This document shows, in pieces, positions 8,076-16,196 of a stretch of 64,000 nucleotides of DNA. A program made the position numbers and the translations under genes. Position 1 is the first letter of the stretch. Every line of letters begins with the position of its first letter. Below the pieces are notes generated by a model. The model was not told where the DNA came from. It did no database searches and saw only the letters and a list, made by a program, of their open reading frames with translations. Source of the stretch: Janthinobacterium sp. 61 (GTDB lineage Bacteria > Pseudomonadota > Gammaproteobacteria > Burkholderiales > Burkholderiaceae_D); assembly GCF_002846335.1 (NCBI RefSeq), contig NZ_PJMQ01000001.1, positions 1 through 64,000 of the forward strand, written 5' to 3'.

Positions 8076-9329
8076 TTATGCTTCGGCCTGGCTGGGCATC
8101 GCCACGACGTTATTTGGTCGGCCATGCTCGCAGGCCACTAAGAATAGCGCCCATTGTTCCAGGGCGCGGCGGCGTTCCGGGATTTCTTCCCGCACATCAT
8201 AGATGCCTTCCATTCCCTTGAGTGCGTGGTTAAGTGCGATTTCCGAAATCTCTCTTGAGATACCCATGTTCCGCATATGCCCCTTGGCGGTGCTACGCGT
8301 GTCATGAGGGGTAAAGCGTTGAATTTCTATATCCCCGCGTTCAAACGCTCGTGTGATCGCCGCCCAAAGGGTGGTCCGGCCGACGTGCTGCCCAGCGCGG
8401 CTAGGGCGCCTCGATGGCAGCACCCATTCCGAGTCATCAGATAGGTCACGCAGGTTGCTGAACCAGTTTAATACCGTTGGCGTGAGAGGAACAAGGAAGC
8501 CAGTACGCGTCTTGACAGACTCGTCAGGCACAAACCAGGTTGCACGGTCGAAATCGATATCCGTCCATTTTGCCTTTACGAGCTCGACAGATCGAACACA
8601 AGTTGCCAACATGATGCGGAATGCCAAGGCGTTTTCTGTTCCGATGTCCGCGATTGTGGATAATAGTTTTCGCAAATCTTGCTCGGATAGCATCACTCGT
8701 TTCCTTGGTGCTGGCCGCTTGCCCATCAGCGCGGCCAGTTTGATCGCGGCACATGGATTGCTATGTATTAACTGTTTGCCAATGGCATGATCAAATATTT
8801 GTGTTGTCGAGGTTAAGATCCTCTTCTGTACTTCCCACGTTTTCCCGGATTTTTCCAGCATGTGCACTACATGAGCAGGCGTAACGTCGATGACGTTTAG
8901 GGTCCCGAGTTTCGGCCCTATATCGTTGGTAAAGTCACTTTTTCGGTAATATATAGTACCTTTAGCAAATTCAGACGGCACAAGGCGCTTGATCGTGTAA
9001 TCCTTGATCAGGGCGTTAACAGTCCAGGACATCTTGGAAGTCATGCGCGCCGCCTTCTTTTGCGCGGCCGGGTCTTGGCCTCCATCAATAGCGCCACGCT
9101 TCTCGCGAGCGATCTTCCTGGCAGCGGCCAGCGAGATGTCGGGGTAGTTTCCGATAGTCAGCTCCCGAGCCTTAGCGTCGCGCATGTACCGCAAAACCCA
9201 GCTCGCGGTGCCGGCGCGCGATAGAGTAAAAGTGAGCCCGCCACCGTCAGATTTTGCTATAGGCTCGCCCTTTGCAATCCATCGCTTGATCTGCAAGTCT
9301 TCCAGCTGGTTGGTCCCGCGCTTCGCCAT
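8076..9329 (-). CDS. Tyrosine-type site-specific integrase (P4-like, with DUF4102 N-terminus)
   Basis: A 417-residue recombinase that inserts and excises the prophage. Residues 1-90 form the DUF4102 arm-binding domain (SDGGGLTFTLSRAGTASWVLRY, with the run TIGNYPDISLAAARKIA). Residues 105-200 are the core-binding domain. The catalytic domain shows R246 (CVRSVEL), H342 and R345 (PHDTR), H368 (LNHALKG) and nucleophile Y377 (GIYDV), so the active site is complete. It is transcribed leftward, toward the phage genes. P4-type integrases usually have their 5' end next to the attachment site, which would put att to the right of 9330. Tandem and inverted repeats lie at 9365-9395. Confidence 0.93.
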   Translation of the reverse strand: MAKRGTNQLEDLQIKRWIAKGEPIAKSDGGGLTFTLSRAGTASWVLRYMRDAKARELTIGNYPDISLAAARKIAREKRGAIDGGQDPAAQKKAARMTSKMSWTVNALIKDYTIKRLVPSEFAKGTIYYRKSDFTNDIGPKLGTLNVIDVTPAHVVHMLEKSGKTWEVQKRILTSTTQIFDHAIGKQLIHSNPCAAIKLAALMGKRPAPRKRVMLSEQDLRKLLSTIADIGTENALAFRIMLATCVRSVELVKAKWTDIDFDRATWFVPDESVKTRTGFLVPLTPTVLNWFSNLRDLSDDSEWVLPSRRPSRAGQHVGRTTLWAAITRAFERGDIEIQRFTPHDTRSTAKGHMRNMGISREISEIALNHALKGMEGIYDVREEIPERRRALEQWALFLVACEHGRPNNVVAMPSQAEA

Positions 9330-9364
9330 TTCTCTTCCGCCTATTGTGTGCTGTCCATATCGGG

Positions 9365-9395
9365 TTTGTAGCTAGCTACAAATCTAGCTACAAAT
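9365..9395. repeat. 12-bp tandem repeat plus inverted copy upstream of the integrase
   Basis: CTAGCTACAAAT occurs twice in perfect tandem (9372-9383 and 9384-9395). An inverted copy, TTTGTAGCTAG (9365-9375), overlaps the first, giving the perfect palindrome TGTAGCTAGCTACA at 9367-9380. The array starts 36 bp upstream of the integrase start. It is a good candidate for integrase arm sites, an excisionase site or an autoregulatory operator. Confidence 0.7.
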
Positions 9396-10101
9396 TTCAC
9401 AGGCGCCATTGTGCGTTAACCTGAGACACAAAGAAACAGTTTTTTCGGCCGCAAAGGGCTAAAATAGCCAAGATTGGCATGCAAGGATACAACTTGATAC
9501 CCGAATGAAACTGGCAGGTGGCGAGTTTCATGGGAAAAATCCTTGCTTGAATAGGTATCGATAAGCGCGAATCTTACCGCATGCGTGTCGACGGTGTGCT
9601 GCTCCCCGCTTGTCGCACAAGCACTTTGTTTTCCCATAGGGAAAAGGAGTGTTAATAAAGTATTTACATTTAGTCAATCGTGACGCATGAATATTATGTT
9701 TATGTGTATGATTCATCAACCATCAGGTTTGATTTGGCATAAGTGGCTGGCGTGGCAGGCTACGTCTCGCCGTGTAACGCGATAAAGGTGTAAAGTTTCT
9801 CGCTAAAACGCGATAAAAACTACTAAAATGGCACAATGTAACAGCTGTGTCACACGGCTTAGTTACAGCCAAGTTGAGAACCGAACAGGAAGCAGTTGTA
9901 ATTAGTTGTAATTGCTATTCCGATTACATGACCACTATGCCGGGGCGGAGCCTAGCTTCCGTTTCTGGCGCCGCCAGACTTGTTATATAAATTGCAGTAC
10001 TATATCTATGAGACTGTTTTGCGACATCAATAGATGGTACTATTTTGAAATGTTGCAGTTTTAATAGTGAGACTTGCGCGTAGCATTTGCAAAGGAAGAA
10101 A
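9396..10101. other. Gene-free AT-rich region, probable prophage/chromosome junction
   Basis: No convincing gene is seen in 706 bp, and no tRNA that could be an integration target. Recognisable pieces are: a stem CTTGT-CGC-ACAAG at about 9609-9621 followed by a second palindrome TTTTCCC-ATA-GGGAAAA (9629-9645); AACGCGATAAA twice, at 9776-9786 and 9807-9817; and AGTTGTAATT in perfect tandem at 9894-9913. Composition is lower in GC than either flank. The phage attachment core cannot be named because the other prophage end lies outside the window. Confidence 0.5.
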
Positions 10102-10473
10102 ATGCGAACTGCATTTGAAGCGTGGGCGCAGCGTGACGGCCACATTGTGCGGCGAAGAGAAGACAAACCGGATGAGTACCTGATTTTCGAGACCCAGCGC
10201 CGCTGGGTTATCTGGCAGGCAGCTCTGACGCATGGCAAGACGGCGGCCAAGCCGCGCGTGAGCGCGGCCGAAAAGGCGGCGAAAGCCCAGCGCGCGCTGG
10301 AAATGTCGTCCGATGAAGCGACCGTGCGCAACAAGGTGCTCAATGAAGTGCTCGACGCCTTCAGCGGCGCCGATGGCGCTGCCGGCATGGAAGGCATACT
10401 GAAAGTGATCCAGGGCCTGAAGATGAAGCAGAAGGCACTGGCCGACGACAAGAGCGAAGATTCAACGGCTTGA
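10102..10473 (+). CDS. Hypothetical protein
   Basis: A 123-residue protein. ATG 10102 is chosen because AAGGAAG lies 5 nt upstream; a TTG at 10087 in the same frame has none. The N-terminus is charged and aromatic (MRTAFEAWAQRDGHIVRRRED, then RRWVIWQAALTHGK). The middle is a lysine/alanine linker, and the C-terminal half is helical (VRNKVLNEVLDAFSGADG, GILKVIQGLKMKQKAL). No family is recognised. The AFEAWAQRDG opening recalls small phage proteins, so it may be a remnant at the prophage edge. It is followed 10 nt later by the DUF1653 gene. Confidence 0.55.
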   Translation: MRTAFEAWAQRDGHIVRRREDKPDEYLIFETQRRWVIWQAALTHGKTAAKPRVSAAEKAAKAQRALEMSSDEATVRNKVLNEVLDAFSGADGAAGMEGILKVIQGLKMKQKALADDKSEDSTA

Positions 10474-10483
10474 GGGGACGGCG

Positions 10484-10672
10484 ATGCGTTATCGGCACTA
10501 CAAGGGCGGCATTTATGAACTGGTGTGCGAAGCCACGCTGGAAGCGGATCTGACGCCGATGATCGTGTATCGCGCTGCGGACGGTTCCATCTGGACCCGG
10601 CCGAAGGACGTGTTCTTTCAGCTGATTGAAGTCGACGGCGTCATGGTCCAGCGTTTCGCTCCCATCAACTGA
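10484..10672 (+). CDS. DUF1653 family protein
   Basis: A 62-residue protein matching the short DUF1653 pattern: YRHYKGGIYELVCEATLEA, then MIVYRAADGSIWTRPKDVFF. The family is a widespread single-domain fold of unknown function. GAGGGGACG provides a ribosome site before ATG 10484. It is closely followed by creA. Confidence 0.8.
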   Translation: MRYRHYKGGIYELVCEATLEADLTPMIVYRAADGSIWTRPKDVFFQLIEVDGVMVQRFAPIN

Positions 10673-10705
10673 TGGCCGCCTGCGTGCGTGCTCGGGATTA
10701 TCTAC

Positions 10706-11176
10706 ATGTATAAATTGCTGTCAGCCGCTTTGGTGCTGGGTGTTGCCTGCACCGCGGCGCAGGCCGAAACCATCGGTTCGGTCGACACGGTGTTCAAACT
10801 GATCGGTCCTGACCACAAGATTGTCGTCGAAGCGTATGACGATCCGCGCGTCGCTGGGGTCAGCTGCTATCTGTCGCGCGCCAAGACGGGCGGCATCAAG
10901 GGCGCCGTCGGCCTGGCCGAAGACAAGGCCGATGCGGCCGTGGCTTGCCGCCAGGTGGGGCCGCTGCAATTCAAGGGCAAGCTGCCGCGCCAGGAAGAAG
11001 TGTTTACCGAGCGTGCCTCGATCTTCTTCAAGCATGTGCGCGTGGTGCGCATGGTCGACAGCAAGCGCAATGCGCTGGTCTATCTCGTGTATTCCGACCG
11101 CCTGATCGAGGGCAGTCCGAAAAATAGCGTCACCGCCGTCGCCGTGCCCGGCGACCAGCCGATTCCCGTCCGTTAA
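10706..11176 (+). CDS. creA: CreA family protein
   Basis: A 156-residue exported protein. [20 protein letters not shown] is a signal peptide ending AQA, so ATG 10706 is preferred over the TTG at 10688. The mature part contains [22 protein letters not shown] and a segment ending [16 protein letters not shown], the hallmark of CreA. Two cysteines are conserved (VSCYLS and VACRQVG) and may form a disulfide. The family is periplasmic and widespread in proteobacteria; its function is unknown. The lipoprotein gene follows 11 nt later. Confidence 0.85.
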   Translation: MYKLLSAALVLGVACTAAQAETIGSVDTVFKLIGPDHKIVVEAYDDPRVAGVSCYLSRAKTGGIKGAVGLAEDKADAAVACRQVGPLQFKGKLPRQEEVFTERASIFFKHVRVVRMVDSKRNALVYLVYSDRLIEGSPKNSVTAVAVPGDQPIPVR

Positions 11177-11187
11177 GCGAGCCAGCC

Positions 11188-11727
11188 ATGCGTGTCCCAT
11201 CGTCTGCCGTCCTTGCCGCCGGGACGCTGCTGCTGTTTGGCCTGGGCGGCTGCGCCACGTTGACCGGCAACACCGAGCAGATGGTGCTGGTGCAAACCAT
11301 CCAGGACAACCGTGAGCTGAATGGTGCCGGTTGCATCCTCAGCAACGACGTGGGCAAGTGGTTCGTCACCACGCCCGGGCGCATTACCATTCGCAAGAGC
11401 CAGGAGCCTTTGAAAGTCGACTGTCGCAAGCACGGCTCGCCCGCCATCGCCACGGACGACCATATCGATCCCAAGCTCAATGGCAGCGTATGGGGCAATG
11501 TCATCCTGACCCTGGGCGTCGGCTATTTCGTCGACCGCAACACGGGTGCGGGCTTTGACTACCCATCCATTTTGACTATTGTCATGCAGGACCCCGCGCG
11601 CCTGGCGCCGCCACCCGCGCCCCTTGGCGTGAACCCGTCCGCTCCTTCGCCAGCGGCCGCCGTGCCGGAAGCCGTGGTGCAGCCGAAGGTGGCGCCATCA
11701 CCTTTGCCCAATTCCGTCGTCTACTAA
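11188..11727 (+). CDS. Lipoprotein
   Basis: A 179-residue lipoprotein. The signal sequence has an alanine/leucine core and a lipobox LGGC with cysteine 22. The mature domain (residues 25-135) has CILSNDVGKWFVTTPGRITI and a cysteine at VDCRKHG, then a hydrophobic stretch WGNVILTLGVGYFVD and GAGFDYPSILTIVM. The pattern resembles small outer-membrane lipoproteins with a glycine-rich segment near the end. The C-terminal 40 residues are a proline/alanine tail. The function is unknown. A bidirectional terminator follows. Confidence 0.75.
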   Translation: MRVPSSAVLAAGTLLLFGLGGCATLTGNTEQMVLVQTIQDNRELNGAGCILSNDVGKWFVTTPGRITIRKSQEPLKVDCRKHGSPAIATDDHIDPKLNGSVWGNVILTLGVGYFVDRNTGAGFDYPSILTIVMQDPARLAPPPAPLGVNPSAPSPAAAVPEAVVQPKVAPSPLPNSVVY

Positions 11728-11744
11728 CTAATACGCCAAGCATG

Positions 11745-11776
11745 AAAAAAGCCGCCAGGTCAGTGACCGTGGCGGC
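11745..11776. terminator. Bidirectional intrinsic terminator
   Basis: The stem AGCCGCCA...TGGCGGCT has an A run on its left and TCTTTTT on its right, so it can end transcription from both sides. It lies between the lipoprotein gene (plus) and pepA (minus), which converge here. Confidence 0.8.
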
Positions 11777-11827
11777 TATCTTTTTACGTAACGACGCCTG
11801 ACAAAACCTTAGCGAGCGGGAGTTGGT

Positions 11828-11880
11828 GGTGGCCGAGAAGCGCAGCTGTACTTTATGTACAGCGAGCGTCGCCGGCCGCC
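11828..11880. repeat. Imperfect palindromic repeat with GTAC-centred core
   Basis: Arms beginning GGTGGCCG and ending CGGCCGCC fold into a long imperfect hairpin. The core CTGTAC-TTTAT-GTACAGCGAGCG shares the pattern GTAC-N5-GTAC-R-GCGAG with the element at 41835-41920. It is an intergenic element between convergent genes and encodes no protein. Confidence 0.6.
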
Positions 11881-11916
11881 AATAGCCCTGCGCAGCAGGT
11901 TTGGTCTGGCGTTCTC

Positions 11917-13410
11917 TTATACGCGGTTGATCAGGAACGTCGTCAATAATGGCACTGGGCGACCGGTCGCGCCCTTCGAGCCGCCCGATTTCCATGCCGT
12001 GCCGGCGATGTCCAGATGCGCCCAGGTGTACTTCTTGGTGAAGTTTTCCAGGAACGCCGCTGCCGTCACCGAACCGCCGCCTGGCGTGCCGATGTTGGCC
12101 AGGTCGGCGAAGTTCGATTTCAGCTGCTCGTTGTACGCCTCTTCGATCGGCATGCGCCATGCCGTATCGCTGGACTGTTTGCCCGCTGCCAGCAGTTCAT
12201 TGGCCAGCTGGTCATGCGCCGCATCGCTGCGCGTAAACAGGCCGCTGTTATGGTGGCCCAGGGCGACGACGCAAGCGCCCGTCAGGGTGGCGATATCGAC
12301 CACGGCTGCCGGCTTGAAGCGTTCGGCGTAGGTCAGCGCGTCGCACAGCACCAGACGGCCTTCGGCGTCGGTGTTCAGTACTTCGATGGTCAGACCGTTC
12401 ATCGAGGTGACGATGTCGCCCGGCTTGGTGGCGCGGCCCGACGGCATGTTTTCGCACGCGGCGATGACGCCGATGACGTTCAGCTTCAGATTCATTTCGC
12501 CGATGGCGCGGAAGGTGCCCAGTACCGAGGCTGCACCGCACATGTCGTACTTCATTTCATCCATGCCAGGACCAGCCTTGATCGAAATGCCGCCCGTGTC
12601 GAAGGTGATGCCTTTGCCGACCAGGACCACTGGCGCATCCTTGGCCTTGCCGCCCATGTGCTTCAGGACGATGAATTTCGGCGGCTGTTCGCTGCCGTTG
12701 GTGACGGACAGGAAGCTGCCCATTTTCAGCGCTTCGAGCTGTTTGCGGTCCAGGACTTCGACTTCGAACTTGTATTCCTTGGCCAGCTGTTTGGCCGTGT
12801 TGGCCAGGTAGGTCGGATTGGCGATGTTCGCCGGCAGGTCGCCCAGCTTGCGCGTCAGGTCGGAGCCGTTGGCGATGGCGATGGCTTGCGCCAGTGCGCC
12901 GCGGGTGGCCGCCGTTGCGGGTGCCGCCAGGACGATCTTGCGCACGCCTGCTGGCGCCGGATCTTTTTTACTTTTTTGCGAGTCGCAACGGTATTCGCTG
13001 TCGTGGGCGGCTTGCACCACGCAACGGATTGCCCAATTTACGTCGCGCTCTTTCACTTCCGTCAGCGGTAATGCGATAATGGCGTCCGCAGCGCCCAGCG
13101 AGCCGAAAGCCTTGAGGGCCGCTTGTACACCGGTAGCGAAGCTTTTTTCGCTGACAGTGTCATCGCTGCCCATGCCTACCAGCAGAACACGTTCGGCGGC
13201 GACGCCATCGACTGCGCGCAGCAGCAAGGTGCTGCCTGGCTTGCCGCTGATGTCGCCGGACTTCAGCGCAGCCGAAATCGCACCCTTGCTGTCCAGCGAT
13301 TTTGCCGCTGGCGACAGTTTTTTGTTTTCGAATACCGCAACCGCGATGCATCCGCTTTTGGCCGTGCCGAGGGTGCTCTTGGTATCGAATGCTTTTATGC
13401 TAAAGTCCAT
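11917..13410 (-). CDS. pepA: Leucyl aminopeptidase (M17 family)
   Basis: A 497-residue M17 dizinc aminopeptidase that removes N-terminal residues from cytoplasmic peptides; in some bacteria PepA also binds DNA. The start MDFSIKAF at 13410 has GGAGA 6 nt upstream; an in-frame ATG at 13428 lacks one. The C-terminal catalytic domain shows the metal/active-site motifs [21 protein letters not shown] and the signature [14 protein letters not shown]. The two-domain length is normal. It is divergent from lptF with a 67-bp shared promoter region. The same arrangement beside lptF is common in proteobacteria. Confidence 0.96.
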   Translation of the reverse strand: MDFSIKAFDTKSTLGTAKSGCIAVAVFENKKLSPAAKSLDSKGAISAALKSGDISGKPGSTLLLRAVDGVAAERVLLVGMGSDDTVSEKSFATGVQAALKAFGSLGAADAIIALPLTEVKERDVNWAIRCVVQAAHDSEYRCDSQKSKKDPAPAGVRKIVLAAPATAATRGALAQAIAIANGSDLTRKLGDLPANIANPTYLANTAKQLAKEYKFEVEVLDRKQLEALKMGSFLSVTNGSEQPPKFIVLKHMGGKAKDAPVVLVGKGITFDTGGISIKAGPGMDEMKYDMCGAASVLGTFRAIGEMNLKLNVIGVIAACENMPSGRATKPGDIVTSMNGLTIEVLNTDAEGRLVLCDALTYAERFKPAAVVDIATLTGACVVALGHHNSGLFTRSDAAHDQLANELLAAGKQSSDTAWRMPIEEAYNEQLKSNFADLANIGTPGGGSVTAAAFLENFTKKYTWAHLDIAGTAWKSGGSKGATGRPVPLLTTFLINRV

Positions 13411-13477
13411 TTGGTTCTCCGTTTTCATTTACTAGTAACGTGTTACTCAACTAACTGACCCGAATTATAAACTCCGA

Positions 13478-14623
13478 ATGATCTTTCAACGCGCCCTTCG
13501 ACGTGAATTGGCTAGTGCCGCCGGGGCCACCTTCACTGTTTTGTTCAGCATCCTGCTCACCTGGATGCTGATCGGTATTCTCGGCAAGGCGGCGGGCGGC
13601 AAGATCGCGTCGGCCGACGTCATGTCGCTGATGGTCTTTTCCGCCCTGATGCAGCTGCCCACCATCATTATCCTTACCGGTTTCATTTCGGTGCTGATGG
13701 TCGTCACGCGCAGCTACAAAGAGTCGGAGATGGTGGTGTGGTTCGCTTCCGGCATGAGCCTGTCGCGCTGGATCTGGCCGGTCCTGAGCTTCGGCCTGCC
13801 GCTGGTGCTGGCCACCGGCATCCTGAGCCTGTACGCCACGCCGTGGGCGCAAAAGAAAAGCGATGAATACGTGGCGCGCTTTGAAAAGCGCGAAGACCTG
13901 CAGAAAGTCACGCCGGGCCAGTTCCGCGAATCGGCCGGTAGCAACCGCATCTTCTTCGTCGAGGGTGTCAGCGGTGAGAAGAACGTGGTGCAGAACGTCT
14001 TCGTCAATACCGTCGATGAGAAGGGAAGTGCCGTCGTTGTCGTCGCCAGGGAAGGCGTGATCAATACCGACGCCAAGGGCGAACGCTTCCTGGTGCTCAA
14101 GAGCGGCCGGCGCTATCAGGGCGTGCCGACGCAGGCGGACTTCCAGACCATGGAATTCGAGCAGTACATCATGCGCATCGAGAGCAAGCAGCAGGAACTG
14201 GGCGCGGAACTGGGCGTGCGCGCCATGAGCACCATGGCGCTCATCGCCGATCCGAATCCCTACACCATGGCCGAATTGCTGTGGCGCGTCAGTGCGCCCC
14301 TGATCGGGCTGATGCTGATCCTGCTGGCCATTCCGCTGGGCTTCGTTAATCCGCGTGCCGGCAGTTCGGCCAACCTGATCGTGGCCCTGCTGATTTTCTT
14401 TACGTACAGCAACCTTATCAAGGTCGCCGAAGCGAGCGTGAAGCAGGGCCGCCTGACATTCGGCCTGGCCTGGTGGCCGCTGCATCTGCTGGCGGCACTG
14501 GCAGTCGTGGCGCTGTTTGCGTGGCGCCTGAATGTGAATCACCGCTACCATCCGCTGGTCCTGCTGGCGTCCTTCAAGCGCGGGCGCCGCGCCGGCAATA
14601 TAAGTAAAGCGGCATCGAAATGA
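13478..14623 (+). CDS. lptF: LPS export ABC transporter permease LptF
   Basis: A 381-residue inner-membrane permease of the LptB2FG complex, which extracts lipopolysaccharide and passes it to the periplasmic bridge. The topology is classic: MIFQRALRRELASAAGATF, then three N-terminal helices (about residues 15-35, 50-75 and 100-120), a periplasmic beta-jellyroll (about 125-265), and three C-terminal helices. The coupling segment MVVTRSYKESEMVVW is present. It overlaps lptG by four bases (ATGA). The partner ATPase is not in the window. Confidence 0.95.
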   Translation: MIFQRALRRELASAAGATFTVLFSILLTWMLIGILGKAAGGKIASADVMSLMVFSALMQLPTIIILTGFISVLMVVTRSYKESEMVVWFASGMSLSRWIWPVLSFGLPLVLATGILSLYATPWAQKKSDEYVARFEKREDLQKVTPGQFRESAGSNRIFFVEGVSGEKNVVQNVFVNTVDEKGSAVVVVAREGVINTDAKGERFLVLKSGRRYQGVPTQADFQTMEFEQYIMRIESKQQELGAELGVRAMSTMALIADPNPYTMAELLWRVSAPLIGLMLILLAIPLGFVNPRAGSSANLIVALLIFFTYSNLIKVAEASVKQGRLTFGLAWWPLHLLAALAVVALFAWRLNVNHRYHPLVLLASFKRGRRAGNISKAASK

Positions 14624-15789
14624 AGATTTTACAGCGCTATTTTGCAGTCTCGATATTCCAGGCGGTGCTGTTCGTGCTGCTGGCCTTCCTGGCACTGCAG
14701 GCTTTCATCGACCTGACGGGCGAGCTGCCCAAGGTAGGCCGCAACGGCTACACCATCCAGTATGCCTTCCTGTATGTGCTGGTGCTGGTGCCGGGGCACG
14801 TGTACGAGGTGATGCCGATTGCGGCACTGATCGGCACGATCTACACGATGGCGCAGTTTGCGGCCAGTTCCGAATTTACCATCATGCGCGCCTCGAGCAT
14901 GTCGACGGCGATGGCGGCCGGTTTCCTGTTCCGCATCGGTATCGTCTTCGTGGTCATTACTTTCATCTTCGGTGAGGTGATCACGCCGCGCACCGAGCCG
15001 CTGGCCGAACGCCTCAAGCTGACTTCGCGCGGCGCGGCCGTGTCGAGCGAATTTCGCTCCGGCCTGTGGACCAAGGACATGGTCAAGAGCGACGGCCTGA
15101 CCGGCACCGTCACAGGTTCGCGCTTTTTCAATGTGGGCGAAGCGCGTCCGGACGGCCAGCTGAAAAACGTCAAGCTGTATGAATTTGACACCGATATGCG
15201 TTTGCGCACCCTGACCGTGGCCAAGGGCGCGACGTATCAGGGTAATAACACTTGGCGCCTGACCGAAGTGACGGAAACGTCGTTCTCGAACAGCGCGGCA
15301 ACTTCGCCCGGCTTCGAGCCGAAGCTGGCGAACTACTTTGGGCAGGAAACGAGCCTGGTGCGCACGGTGCAAAGCGCCAGAAAGGACATGGTGTCGGAAG
15401 TGACGCCGAAGATATTGACGGTATCGGCTTCCGATCCCGAACGCATGTCGGCCAGCGAACTGGCCGTGTACACGCGCCACCTGGCCGAGAACAAGCAGGA
15501 AACCGAGCGTTTCCGCATCGCCTTCTGGAAAAAGCTGATCGATCCGCTGGCCATCTTCGTGCTGATGGCGCTGGCGCTGCCGTTCGCCTACATGCACACC
15601 CGCAGCGGCGGCATCAGCCTGAAGATATTCATCGGCATCATGATCGGCGTGAGCTTCATGCTGGTTAATACGCTCTTTTCGCATCTTGGGCTGCTCAGCA
15701 CCTGGCCAGCCTTCCTGACGGCGGTGGCGCCGAGCACCCTGTATCTGCTGCTGGCGCTGGGCGCCCTGTGGTGGGTGGAACGGCACTGA
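14620..15789 (+). CDS. lptG: LPS export ABC transporter permease LptG
   Basis: A 389-residue partner of LptF, starting MKILQRYFAVSIFQAVLFVLL, with three N-terminal helices, a jellyroll domain (about residues 130-290) and three C-terminal helices. The motif SSEFTIMRASSMST near residue 85 is the coupling helix that contacts LptB. Length is normal (LptG is about 360-390). It overlaps lptF at its start and the CbiX-like gene at its stop (TGATG). Confidence 0.95.
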   Translation: MKILQRYFAVSIFQAVLFVLLAFLALQAFIDLTGELPKVGRNGYTIQYAFLYVLVLVPGHVYEVMPIAALIGTIYTMAQFAASSEFTIMRASSMSTAMAAGFLFRIGIVFVVITFIFGEVITPRTEPLAERLKLTSRGAAVSSEFRSGLWTKDMVKSDGLTGTVTGSRFFNVGEARPDGQLKNVKLYEFDTDMRLRTLTVAKGATYQGNNTWRLTEVTETSFSNSAATSPGFEPKLANYFGQETSLVRTVQSARKDMVSEVTPKILTVSASDPERMSASELAVYTRHLAENKQETERFRIAFWKKLIDPLAIFVLMALALPFAYMHTRSGGISLKIFIGIMIGVSFMLVNTLFSHLGLLSTWPAFLTAVAPSTLYLLLALGALWWVERH

Positions 15790-16196
15790 TGGAGACGAAC
15801 GTGCAACAGACACTAATCTTGTTTGCCCATGGCGCGCGCGCCGCATCGTGGGCCGCGCCCTTCGAGCGCCTGCGTGATCTTACCCAGGCGCGCATGCCCG
15901 GCACCAGCGTGCACCTGGCCTTCCTGGAGCTGATGACACCGCGCCTGCCCGAGCTGGTAGCGACCCTGCTGGCCGAGCTGCCCGCCGGCGCCATCCTGGA
16001 CGTCACGGTGGTGCCGGTGTTCCTGGGGCAGGGCGGGCATGTCCTGCGCGACTTGCCGCTCTTGCTGGAAGAGCTGCGCCAGCAGCATCCGCAATTGCGC
16101 CTGAAGGTAGTCGAGGCGGTTGGCGAGAACGCCAGCGTGCTCGCTGCCATCGCCGATTACTGCGTGGCGGCGCCAGGTTCCAGCCCGCTTCCTTGA
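15789..16196 (+). CDS. CbiX/SirB-type tetrapyrrole metal chelatase, single domain
   Basis: A 135-residue protein in the small CbiX class. Candidate catalytic histidines are in LFAHGARAASWAAPF (about residue 14) and LGQGGHVLRDLP (about 83). Such proteins insert Co or Fe into sirohydrochlorin or precorrin-derived macrocycles and act as homodimers. ATG 15789 overlaps the lptG stop, which supports this start over the upstream TTG. No cobalamin genes are nearby, but cobA and the siroheme enzyme CysI lie 2-8 kb downstream, so a ferrochelatase role in siroheme synthesis is plausible. That is inference. Confidence 0.82.
   Translation: METNVQQTLILFAHGARAASWAAPFERLRDLTQARMPGTSVHLAFLELMTPRLPELVATLLAELPAGAILDVTVVPVFLGQGGHVLRDLPLLLEELRQQHPQLRLKVVEAVGENASVLAAIADYCVAAPGSSPLP

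Noticed and set aside
9416..9637. Minus-strand 73-codon ORF in the junction region
   Set aside because: No ribosome site (the upstream bases are pyrimidine-rich on that strand), no coding character, and it spans palindromes.
9776..9913. Short direct repeats considered as a CRISPR array or origin iterons
   Set aside because: Only two copies of each unit, no regular spacers, no cas or replication genes nearby.
9396..10101. Search for a tRNA as prophage target
   Set aside because: No cloverleaf or GGTTCGAATCC-type T arm was found on either strand in this stretch.
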